From: JBFWUM01 sp050247255
GTDB lineage: Bacteria > Acidobacteriota > Vicinamibacteria > Vicinamibacterales > UBA2999
Length of the DNA stretch: 11,081 nt
Assembly: GCA_050247255.1 (NCBI GenBank)
Contig: JBFWUM010000082.1
Coordinates: 1 to 11,081 of the forward strand
Reading direction: 5' to 3'
The position numbers were made by a program, and so were the translations under genes. The notes under the pieces are model-generated. The model saw only the letters and a program-made list of their open reading frames with translations. It made no database searches and was not told the DNA's origin. Positions 1 through 6,450 of this stretch are shown one piece after another. Numbering within the stretch: the stretch's first letter is position 1; every line of letters starts with the position of its first letter.

Positions 1-1724
1 CGCCGCTCGCGGCTTTCGAACCGGTCGTCGCTGTCGGTGAAGTACTCGATCGACGTCTGGTACGTGAACTTGCGGACTGCCCGGAAGCGGTTGCGCGGCC
101 GCGGCGAGAACCGCAGCTGCGCCCGGCTCTTGTGCGTGTCCTGGCGCCGCATGAAGCCGACCTGCGGGTCGAAGTCACGGCCGATCGCCAGCCGTTCGGC
201 CTGGTAGCCGTAGCGGTCGCCGTTGTAGTTGATCTGCGCGCGGTAGCTGGTGTCGTCATCGCCCGTGCCCGGCGTGGCTGTGCGCGCCCAGAAGGTGTTG
301 ACCGAGAGGTTCTCGAAGAAATTGAAGGAACCGTCCACGCCGAACAACTCGGCGTCGCCGAGGCCGCTCAGCGCGACCGAGCGGCGCGTGTAGAGCGCGC
401 CGATCGTGCTGCGGCGCAGCACGTCGCGGCGGATGCGCGCAGCGGTGAAGTTCGTCGACGGGATGCCGAAGTCCTCCTCGTCGCCGGTCTGAATATTCAT
501 CAGGCCGACGGTGTAGGCACCGACGCGGCCGCTCACCCGCCCGCCGGCGTCGAGCGGCACCGCCTGGCCGCGGTCGAGGCCGATGCGGCGGCTGTAGAAC
601 ATGATCGGCGTTTCGCTGTTGTTGTTGGTGTTGGCGCCGCCGAACTGGAAGATCCCCTGGTTCTCGAGGAAGAACTCGCGCTTCTCGGGAAAGAAGAGGC
701 TGAAGCGCGTCAGGTTGACCTGCTGTTCGTCGGCTTCCACCTGCGCGAAGTCGGTGTTGTAGGTGAAGTCCGCGGTCAGGTTCTGCGTCAACGAATACTT
801 CACGTCGAAGCCGAAATCGCCGCCCGGGTCGTTGCGCCGCTGCGGTGTCGACGCCAGGTCGGTGCTGATGTCCGAAATCAGGTACGGCTTCACGTCGAGC
901 ACCCGCCCGCCGCTTGGCACTTCGAGGCCCACGAGGGTCGCGTACTGCGACACGCGGTTGTGTCCGGCCGATCCGGTGCCGGCCGGCAGCGACGTCAGGT
1001 AGGACGTTTCATTCTTCCAGCGATTGATGCGTCGAGCCTGGAAGCCCCACACCTGGTTGGAGCCGGCGTTGTAACGCAGCGACTTGAACGGGATCGCCGC
1101 CTCGGCGGTCCACCCGTCCGCCTGCCGCCGCACCTGAAGGCTCCAGACCGGGTTCCAGTCGGCATTGAACGAGGATTCGTTGGCCACCTGGCCGTCCATG
1201 CGTCCGCCGAGCGGGTTGAACTGGAACGACACCGCGTTGCGCCGGTCGTAGAAGGTATCGAAGACGAACTGGAAGTTCTCGTTCTGGAACAGCGAGAAGC
1301 TGTCGCGCCGCATCTCGTTGACGATCATCCGTCCCGGCTGGCTCTCGGCGGCGCGCATCGAGATGTAGATGTTGTCGTCGTCGAACGACAGCCAGACCTC
1401 GGTGCGCTCGGTCGCCGGCGCGTTATAGCTCGGCTCGTTCTGGATGAAGTCGGAGATCGGCGAGATCGTCCGGTACAGCTCCTCGTCGAGGTTGCCGTCG
1501 ACCCGGAGCGGCGACATCAGGCGGATGGCGCGCACGGTGACGCGGCCGTCCTCGCGCGAGATGGTGGCCGGGAGCTGGGGCGGAGGCGCCCCGTCGAATC
1601 CATCGGGCAGTTCAACGCCGGCCAGCGCGACCAGCGATTCAGGCGTGCCCGCAGGCAGGTCCTGCGCGCCGGCAACAGCGGCTGGGGCAAGAAGAAGGAA
1701 AAGAACGAGAAACCAGTTCAGCAT
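1..1724 (-). CDS. DUF5916 / CBM9-like domain exported protein (3' end off window)
   Basis: Reading the minus strand from an ATG at 1724 gives an open frame of about 574 codons that leaves the window without a stop. The N-terminus (MLNWFLVLFLLLAPAAVAGA, then QD) is a clear signal peptide. Residues about 62-235 resemble the carbohydrate-binding family 9 type domain: a 'PLRVDGNLDEELY' opening, 'TEVWLSFDDDNIYISMRA', and 'WTAEAAIPFKSLRY'. From about residue 275 the sequence is DUF5916-like, with the hallmark 'FFPEKREFFLENQGIF' near residue 345 followed by alternating strands, as in an outer-membrane beta-barrel. Family members are usually some hundreds of residues longer, so the barrel end is missing here. 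The role is unknown; surface binding or outer-membrane transport is inferred from the architecture. An in-frame TGA lies upstream of the ATG, with TTG and CTG as the only other nearby starts, and no clear Shine-Dalgarno is visible. A long plus-strand open frame over this gene is only its shadow. Confidence 0.9.
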   Translation of the reverse strand, partial: MLNWFLVLFLLLAPAAVAGAQDLPAGTPESLVALAGVELPDGFDGAPPPQLPATISREDGRVTVRAIRLMSPLRVDGNLDEELYRTISPISDFIQNEPSYNAPATERTEVWLSFDDDNIYISMRAAESQPGRMIVNEMRRDSFSLFQNENFQFVFDTFYDRRNAVSFQFNPLGGRMDGQVANESSFNADWNPVWSLQVRRQADGWTAEAAIPFKSLRYNAGSNQVWGFQARRINRWKNETSYLTSLPAGTGSAGHNRVSQYATLVGLEVPSGGRVLDVKPYLISDISTDLASTPQRRNDPGGDFGFDVKYSLTQNLTADFTYNTDFAQVEADEQQVNLTRFSLFFPEKREFFLENQGIFQFGGANTNNNSETPIMFYSRRIGLDRGQAVPLDAGGRVSGRVGAYTVGLMNIQTGDEEDFGIPSTNFTAARIRRDVLRRSTIGALYTRRSVALSGLGDAELFGVDGSFNFFENLSVNTFWARTATPGTGDDDTSYRAQINYNGDRYGYQAERLAIGRDFDPQVGFMRRQDTHKSRAQLRFSPRPRNRFRAVRKFTYQTSIEYFTDSDDRFESRER

Positions 1725-1756
1725 CAGCAACGACGGGTAATAAGCGGTTCAGCGAC

Positions 1757-1800
1757 ATGACCCGGCCGTGCCCCAGTCGGGGCGGCCGCAAACGGGTCAT
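1757..1800. terminator. Strong hairpin between two minus-strand genes, no T-run
   Basis: The arms ATGACCC (1757-1763) and GGGTCAT (1794-1800) pair perfectly. Inside them GGCC/GGCC and GCCCC/GGGGC continue the stem to an AGTC loop, interrupted by a 2-base and a 6-base bulge. It lies 11 bases beyond the stop of the exported protein at 1811-2548 and 32 bases before the DUF5916 start at 1724. Neither strand shows a T-tract after the stem, so it is not a classical intrinsic terminator. It could be a Rho-assisted terminator, an mRNA 3'-end stabiliser, or a leader structure for the downstream gene. Confidence 0.45.
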
Positions 1801-1810
1801 TCTACCTCGC

Positions 1811-2548
1811 TTAAGGCCTTATATCCGTGCGAATTACGCTGATTCCGTCGAGCGGCATGTCGACCCGCGCCAAGCGTCCGTTGACCGCCCAGATTTCGGC
1901 GGGAGCCTGGCGGGTCTTGGTCTGGAACGTGACCTTCCAGTGGCGGGCGGCCACCGGACCGGTTGCCGTCGCCAGTTCGGCGGTGCCGGCGCTTTCTACC
2001 GTCAGGCGGATCTCGGAGAGCGGCAGCACGAAGATCGGGAGCGTCGCCCCTGGCTCGGTGCGCGCCAGCCGCGCCGCCAGCGCCTCGTAGGCAGGGAAGA
2101 CCATATCGGGAATGACGATGGTGTCGGGGGAGGTGTCCGCGGACCCCCAGTAGGCGGTCTTGCCGGCCTGCACGACCTCCGTGCGATTGATCGAACCCTG
2201 GATGGCGGTGTGGGCGACCACCGTGTCCCCCGGGGTCGACAACTCCATCGTCGCGAAGCGCGCCCGCCACGCGGGGTCGTAGTGCGCCTCGAACCGCCGG
2301 ACCGTCAGCTTGTAGTCGCCGCCCAGGTAGCTGGAGCCGCGAATGACCCAGCCTGCCGGTTCCCCCTCGGGCTCCGGCGTGACCGTCGACGACGTGACGC
2401 CGATCTCCGCGCCATGCTGCAGGATGCGGAACGTCGCTCCGGCGGGTTCCTGACCCCTGGCCGCGACCGGCGCGGCCAGGAGCAGGAGGAGAGCGCCGAG
2501 GAGGTTACTGCGCGACCGCCTGGATCGAGAGGTTGATCTTGACGTCAT
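1811..2548 (-). CDS. Exported protein of unknown function
   Basis: This encodes about 245 residues. The N-terminus is an Arg/Ser-rich stretch (MTSRSTSRSRRSRS), a hydrophobic core (NLLGALLLLLAAPVA) and a plausible cleavage region at AARG-QE, so export by Sec is likely. The mature part is beta-rich: it begins 'ATFRILQHGAEIGVTSSTV', has regular alternation through 'SSYLGGDYKLTVRRFEAHY', and ends 'RLARVDMPLDGISVIRTDIRP'. The pattern recalls small secreted beta-barrel families such as DUF3108 or DUF6134, but I do not recognise a specific family and no catalytic motif stands out. The chosen ATG overlaps the end of the upstream YceI gene by 44 bp in another frame. A TTG two codons earlier is possible, and no ATG, GTG or TTG lies further downstream before the hydrophobic core. 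The overlap points to co-transcription and translational coupling with YceI. Confidence 0.75.
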   Translation of the reverse strand: MTSRSTSRSRRSRSNLLGALLLLLAAPVAARGQEPAGATFRILQHGAEIGVTSSTVTPEPEGEPAGWVIRGSSYLGGDYKLTVRRFEAHYDPAWRARFATMELSTPGDTVVAHTAIQGSINRTEVVQAGKTAYWGSADTSPDTIVIPDMVFPAYEALAARLARTEPGATLPIFVLPLSEIRLTVESAGTAELATATGPVAARHWKVTFQTKTRQAPAEIWAVNGRLARVDMPLDGISVIRTDIRP

Positions 2549-3029
2549 CGCCAACGAGGAAGCCGCCGGTCTCGAGCGCCGCGTTCCAGTTGAGGCCGTA
2601 GTCCTTGCGGTTGAGCGTCGTCTCGGCTTCGAAGCCGATGCGCTTGCCGCCCCAGGGGTCGGTCGCGTTGCCGAGGAACGACACCGGCAGCGTGATCTCC
2701 TTGGTCGTGCCGCGCATGCTCAGATCGCCGACGACGTCGAAGCTGTCGCCGCCCTTCTTCGTGATCTTCTTGCTCGTGAAGGTGAGCGTCGGGTGCTCCT
2801 CGGCCGAGAAGAAGTCGGCGGAGCGGAGGTGGTTGTCGCGGTCCGACACGTTGGTGTCGATGCTCGCGGTCTTGATGCTGAAGTTCACCGACGACTGCTC
2901 CGGGTTCGCGTCGTCGTAGGTGATGGTGCCTTCGAAGTCGGAGAACCGGCCGCGGACCTTGGTGACGAGGTGGCGGACCTGGAAAAAGACTTCGGAATGT
3001 GCGGGGTCGATCTTGTACGTTGTGGCCAC
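2505..3029 (-). CDS. YceI-family lipocalin-like protein
   Basis: The 174-residue product fits the YceI family over its full length. It opens 'YKIDPAHSEVFFQVRHLVTKVRGRFSDFEGTI', continues through 'SVNFSIKTASIDTNVSDRDNHLRSADFF' and 'HPTLTFTSKKI', and ends 'LNRKDYGLNWNAALETGGFLVGDDVKINLSIQA'. Known YceI proteins are antiparallel beta-barrels that bind long isoprenoid or amphiphilic molecules such as polyprenyl quinone-type ligands; a specific ligand cannot be named here. There is no signal peptide, so this copy is probably cytoplasmic, unlike periplasmic E. coli YceI. The start is GTG at 3029, preceded by GGAG (3040-3043) at 10 bases. Its 3' end overlaps the next minus-strand gene by 44 bp, so the two are probably co-expressed from the promoter at 3069-3098. 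Confidence 0.93.
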   Translation of the reverse strand: MATTYKIDPAHSEVFFQVRHLVTKVRGRFSDFEGTITYDDANPEQSSVNFSIKTASIDTNVSDRDNHLRSADFFSAEEHPTLTFTSKKITKKGGDSFDVVGDLSMRGTTKEITLPVSFLGNATDPWGGKRIGFEAETTLNRKDYGLNWNAALETGGFLVGDDVKINLSIQAVAQ

Positions 3030-3068
3030 TGGCGTTAGTCTCCGTTATGGGGCGTCGCTGAACGGGCA

Positions 3069-3098
3069 ACCATAGCTGTCCGCAAGAAGGCGCGTCAA
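3069..3098 (-). promoter_or_regulatory. Candidate sigma-70-type promoter for yceI-like gene
   Basis: On the minus strand TTGACG (3093-3098) is followed after 18 bases by TATGGT (3069-3074). These match the -35 and -10 consensus at five and four of six positions. A start near 3062 would give a leader of about 33 bases containing the GGAG at 3040-3043. Pattern match only. Confidence 0.45.
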
Positions 3099-3113
3099 GC
3101 CCGTGGATGGGGT

Positions 3114-3148
3114 TTGACATTGACACCCCCCGCCGATTTGTCGATGCT
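3114..3148 (+). promoter_or_regulatory. Candidate promoter with doubled TTGACA for the hydrolase operon
   Basis: Two perfect TTGACA hexamers stand head to tail at 3114-3119 and 3120-3125. Seventeen bases after the second lies GATGCT (3143-3148), a weak -10 match. This puts a start about 30 bases before the ATG at 3187. A small hairpin (CTTGGGG 3147-3153, CCCCGAG 3159-3165) would lie at the start of the leader. The doubled -35 is clear in the sequence; promoter function is inferred. Confidence 0.4.
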
Positions 3149-3177
3149 TGGGGTCTTTCCCCGAGGTTCAGCCAGTT

Positions 3178-3181
3178 GGAG
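3178..3181 (+). promoter_or_regulatory. Shine-Dalgarno deciding the start of the first double hydrolase
   Basis: GGAG at 3178-3181 stands 5 bases before the ATG at 3187. The same frame is open from an ATG at 3148, but that start has no such site and would add 13 residues before the conserved N-terminus, so 3187 is preferred. Confidence 0.6.
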
Positions 3182-3186
3182 CAGAT

Positions 3187-5490
3187 ATGAGCGAGAAGCA
3201 GCAGCCCGAAACCGGTCCGATCACGTCGCTCTTCCAGGAGTTTGCCGACGGCCGCGTCAGCCGCCGCGATTTCATGAAGCGGGCGACCGCCCTGGGCGTT
3301 GCCGGCGCCGCCGCATCGGCGCTCGGGTCGCTGGCGATCAGCCCGGCCGAGGCGGCCCAGGCCGCGCAGGCGGCCGCGTCCGCCGCCAAGGCGCTGCCGC
3401 TCGACCTGGCCGAGTGGAGCTACATGTGGGTCAACGTGAAGCGGTCCGATACGGCGCGCGGCAGCTTCATCGGCGGCCAGCAGATGTACGTCGAGTACAT
3501 GATTCCGGCGCGCGTCCGCCATCCGTTCCCGATCGTGCTCGTGCACGGGGGCGGCGGCCAGGGGCTCGACTGGATGGGGACACCCGACGGCCGCCCGGGA
3601 TGGTTCCAGCATCTTGCCGCGGAGGGCTACAAGGTCTACGTCGTCGATCGGCCGGGCCACGGCCGCTCGCCTCAGCATCCTGACCTGCACGGCGCCATCC
3701 CGCAGCGCCCGGGGACGATGGAAGGGCTGCAGGGGCAGTTCATCTTCCCGGTCGGCGGCGCCAATAATCCCGATCCCTACCGCAAGCTGCACACGCAGTG
3801 GCCCGGCGAAGGGGTCCCCGGCGCGCCTGACGTCGCGCAGTTCCTCGCCTCGCAGGGCGGCAGCTACGTGGTGAACCCGCAGCCGGCCAACGCGCGCGGC
3901 GGCGGTCCCGGCGGGCGCGCAGGCGGCCCCGGCGGCCGCGGCGGCGGTGCCCCGAACACGCCGCCGCCTCCGGCGAACCAGGGGCCGGCCGGTCCGTTCA
4001 ACGTGGCCCATGCCGCGTGGAGAGAGGCCGGCGCTGACCTGCTCGACAGGATCGGGCCGGCGATCATCATCACGCACTCGGCCGGCGGCTCGTTCGGCCT
4101 GCTGGTGGCCGAGGCTCGGCCGCAGCTGGTCAAGGCGACCGTGATGATCGAGGGCGGCGGCAGCGGCTTCCTCGGCGGCAATCGCTGGGGCATGTCGACC
4201 ATCCCGGTCACCTTCGATCCGCCCGTGGCCGATCCGTCGGAGATCAAGGTGCGGTGGGTGCCGGATCCGGAGATCGACGCCGGCGGCTACTACCTGCAGG
4301 AGGAGCCGGTGCACCGGCTGCCGAACCTGCGCGACGTGGCCGTGCTCACCGTTACCTCGCACGCCGGCCAGGCGTCGCCGGGTAACCCGGGCGCACCGGC
4401 CTTCCTCAAGCAGGCGGGCGTGCGCGTGGCCGAGGAGCTGCGGCTGGTCAACGCCGGCCTCCGCGGCAACAGCCACATGATGATGGTCGAGAAGAACCAC
4501 CGCGAGGTGCTCGAACCGATCCTGCAGTGGCTCGACAAGAACGTCACCGGCCGCGCGCCGAACATCCGCAAGCGCGGCACCGAGTCGACGGCGATGCGCC
4601 TCGCCGACTCCGGATTCTTCTGGGTCGGCGCCGAGGTGCAGAAGCGCGACTACGGCACGGTCGTCTTCGGCCAGATGTATGTGCAGTACCTGCTGCCGGA
4701 GGTGGTGCGGCAGGAGGTGCCGATCATCCTCGTCCACGGCGGCGGCGGGCAGATGACGCACTACATGGGCATCGACGGCAACGCCGGCTGGGCGCACTAC
4801 TACGTGCAGAACGGCTACAAGGTGTACCTGGTCGATCGCCCGGGCCACGGCCGCTCGCCGGTGTCGCTCGACAACCTGGGTGAGCTCGGCAACCTGCCGA
4901 TGCACGCCGGTATCTCCGCGGACCTGATGCGCGCGGCGCAGGGGAACCCGCGGCGCTGGACCGGCAGCGGCGCCATCGGCGATCCGCTGCTCGATCAGTT
5001 CATGGCGGGTCAGAACGCCGCCCCGCGCGACAACGAGCTGATGCAGCGGCTGTGGCGCACGCGCGGCGCCGAGCTGCTCGACCGGATCGGCCCGGCGATC
5101 ATCCAGACGCACTCGGCCGGCGGTCCCTTCGGCTGGCTCGTCGCCGCCGAGCGGCCGTCGATGGTCAAGGCGCTCGTCTCGTTCGAGGGCGGCGGGGCGC
5201 CGCTGCTCGGGCAGAACGGGGCGGCTGGCACGCCGCTGCCGGCGCTCAAGGGCATCCCGATGATGTACCTGACGGCGGAGAACTCCGGTCGCACCAACGG
5301 GCCGGCCATCGTCCAGGCGCTCAACCAGTCGGGAGCGATGGCGGAGCACATCAACCTGAAGGACCGCGGCATAACCGGCAACGGTCACTTCGCGATGATC
5401 GAGACCAACCGCAAGGACGTGTGGGAAGTCATTCGCGGCTGGATCGATGCCAAGGTGCCAGCGGCGACCCGCCAGACCGCCCGTGGGTAG
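3187..5490 (+). CDS. Tat-exported double-domain alpha/beta hydrolase, Esterase 713-like (copy 1)
   Basis: The 767-residue product has a twin-arginine signal (SRRDFMKRA, Arg26-Arg27, then an Ala/Gly-rich core to about residue 56) and two complete alpha/beta-hydrolase domains in tandem, about 72-455 and 465-755. Each has an oxyanion-side HGGGGQ loop (120, 517), a VDRPGHGRSP strand-turn, a nucleophile elbow THSAGG (Ser298, Ser643), a Glu after the next strand (Glu322 in IEGGG, Glu667 in FEGGG) and a late His (His430 in GNSHMMM, His734 in GNGHFAM). As I recall, Alcaligenes Esterase 713 uses a Ser-His-Glu triad with a GNSHMMM His motif and is a single domain of roughly half this length. Ester hydrolysis in the periplasm is therefore likely; the substrate is unknown. 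Domain A carries a Gly/Pro-rich insert (about 236-270). It is probably the first gene of an operon with the next two; its stop overlaps the next start. Confidence 0.9.
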   Translation: MSEKQQPETGPITSLFQEFADGRVSRRDFMKRATALGVAGAAASALGSLAISPAEAAQAAQAAASAAKALPLDLAEWSYMWVNVKRSDTARGSFIGGQQMYVEYMIPARVRHPFPIVLVHGGGGQGLDWMGTPDGRPGWFQHLAAEGYKVYVVDRPGHGRSPQHPDLHGAIPQRPGTMEGLQGQFIFPVGGANNPDPYRKLHTQWPGEGVPGAPDVAQFLASQGGSYVVNPQPANARGGGPGGRAGGPGGRGGGAPNTPPPPANQGPAGPFNVAHAAWREAGADLLDRIGPAIIITHSAGGSFGLLVAEARPQLVKATVMIEGGGSGFLGGNRWGMSTIPVTFDPPVADPSEIKVRWVPDPEIDAGGYYLQEEPVHRLPNLRDVAVLTVTSHAGQASPGNPGAPAFLKQAGVRVAEELRLVNAGLRGNSHMMMVEKNHREVLEPILQWLDKNVTGRAPNIRKRGTESTAMRLADSGFFWVGAEVQKRDYGTVVFGQMYVQYLLPEVVRQEVPIILVHGGGGQMTHYMGIDGNAGWAHYYVQNGYKVYLVDRPGHGRSPVSLDNLGELGNLPMHAGISADLMRAAQGNPRRWTGSGAIGDPLLDQFMAGQNAAPRDNELMQRLWRTRGAELLDRIGPAIIQTHSAGGPFGWLVAAERPSMVKALVSFEGGGAPLLGQNGAAGTPLPALKGIPMMYLTAENSGRTNGPAIVQALNQSGAMAEHINLKDRGITGNGHFAMIETNRKDVWEVIRGWIDAKVPAATRQTARG

Positions 5491-6409
5491 TACACGGCGG
5501 CAGTTCGTCCGCACCGTGCTCGGGAGCGCCGCCGGAGCGGCGCTCGCCGGGCGCGGGCTCTTCGCGCAGGCGCCGGCAGCGCCAATCGGCGTCAACCACC
5601 TGAGCGACTCGTTCGCCGTGCTGTCCGGCGCGGGCGGCAACGTCAGCCTCGTGCTCGGTCCAGAGGGGCTGCTGATGATCGACGGCGGGGTGCCGCAGCG
5701 GGCCGAGGCGCTCGCCCGCGCCGTGGCCGGCGTCGATCGCCGCCGCATCCTCGTGTTGTTCAACACCCACTACCACTTCGATCACGTGGGCAGCAACGAA
5801 CTGCTCGGCCGCTCGCCGGCGATGCCGAAGGTCCGCATCATCGCCCACGAGAACGTGAAGAAGCGGCTCGGCGAGCGGATGCAGAACGAGGCGTTCGGCA
5901 CGACCTTCGAGCCGCTGGCGCCCGAGGGGCTGCCCACCGAGACGTTCATGACCAGCGGGCGCGTCCAGTGGGGCGACAACCGCATCGACTACTCGCACGT
6001 GCCGCCGTCGCACACCGACGGCGATGCGTTCCTCTTCATGGAGGGGGAAAACGTGCTGATCACCGGCGACCTGTTCTGGATGGGGCGCTACCCGGTGATC
6101 GACTACAGCGCCGGCGGCTCGCTGGCGGCGATGGTCACGGCCCTCGACACGATGGATCGCGCCATCAACGACTCGACGCGCATCGTGCCGGGCCACGGGC
6201 CGGTGGCGACGCGCGCCGAGATGCTGGCCATGCGCGACACGTGGGGCCAGATCAACCTGGCGATCGAGACGATGGTGCAGCAGGGACGCACCGTCGAGGA
6301 AGTGATTGCCGCCGCGCCGACCAGAGACTGGGACGCGCAGCTTGGCACGGCGTCGCGCGAGGGGTTCATCCGCCAGGCCTACGGCGGCATCCGCGCCACG
6401 CGTCGTTGA
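5483..6409 (+). CDS. Tat-exported metallo-beta-lactamase-fold hydrolase
   Basis: With the GTG at 5483 the product has 308 residues. It opens with a twin-arginine signal (GSTRRQFVRT, hydrophobic core, FAQA near residue 30). The MBL zinc motifs are complete: THYHFDH (His96, His98, Asp100, His101), SHTDGD (His177), TGD (Asp196) and PGHGP (His238). This set is typical of dinuclear-zinc hydrolases in the broad MBL superfamily, such as glyoxalase II-like, lactonase and B3-like enzymes. There is no Cys in the third-ligand position, so it is not B1-like. Hydrolysis of an ester, thioester, lactone or lactam is likely, but the substrate is not predictable. The GTG overlaps the upstream stop by 8 bp, which suggests translational coupling. 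An ATG at 5447 would add 12 basic residues and lengthen the overlap to 44 bp. It lies between two paralogous double hydrolases. Confidence 0.9.
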   Translation: MGSTRRQFVRTVLGSAAGAALAGRGLFAQAPAAPIGVNHLSDSFAVLSGAGGNVSLVLGPEGLLMIDGGVPQRAEALARAVAGVDRRRILVLFNTHYHFDHVGSNELLGRSPAMPKVRIIAHENVKKRLGERMQNEAFGTTFEPLAPEGLPTETFMTSGRVQWGDNRIDYSHVPPSHTDGDAFLFMEGENVLITGDLFWMGRYPVIDYSAGGSLAAMVTALDTMDRAINDSTRIVPGHGPVATRAEMLAMRDTWGQINLAIETMVQQGRTVEEVIAAAPTRDWDAQLGTASREGFIRQAYGGIRATRR

Positions 6410-6419
6410 CAACGTAGCC

Positions 6420-6437
6420 GCGGAACTTCAGTTCCGC
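6420..6437. repeat. Perfect palindromic hairpin between operon genes
   Basis: GCGGAAC (6420-6426) and GTTCCGC (6431-6437) form a 7-bp stem around a TTCA loop, 11 bases after the MBL stop and 13 bases before the second hydrolase ATG. No T-run follows. It may be a REP-like element, a processing or stability signal, or a translation-affecting leader hairpin. Confidence 0.6.
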
Positions 6438-6450
6438 CCCGGGGAACATC

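Noticed and set aside
132..1760. Plus-strand open frame of 542 codons
   Set aside because: Antisense to the DUF5916 gene, whose signal peptide and family motifs are unmistakable.
3901..3970. Repetitive GC-rich stretch as a CRISPR or intergenic repeat
   Set aside because: It is in frame within the hydrolase and encodes the Gly/Pro-rich loop; there is no repeat-spacer pattern.
2545..5766. Minus-strand open frame of 1073 codons
   Set aside because: It lies antisense to the first double hydrolase and crosses YceI and the MBL gene. The translation is Arg/Ala/His-rich with no domain, as expected from high-GC third positions of the real genes.
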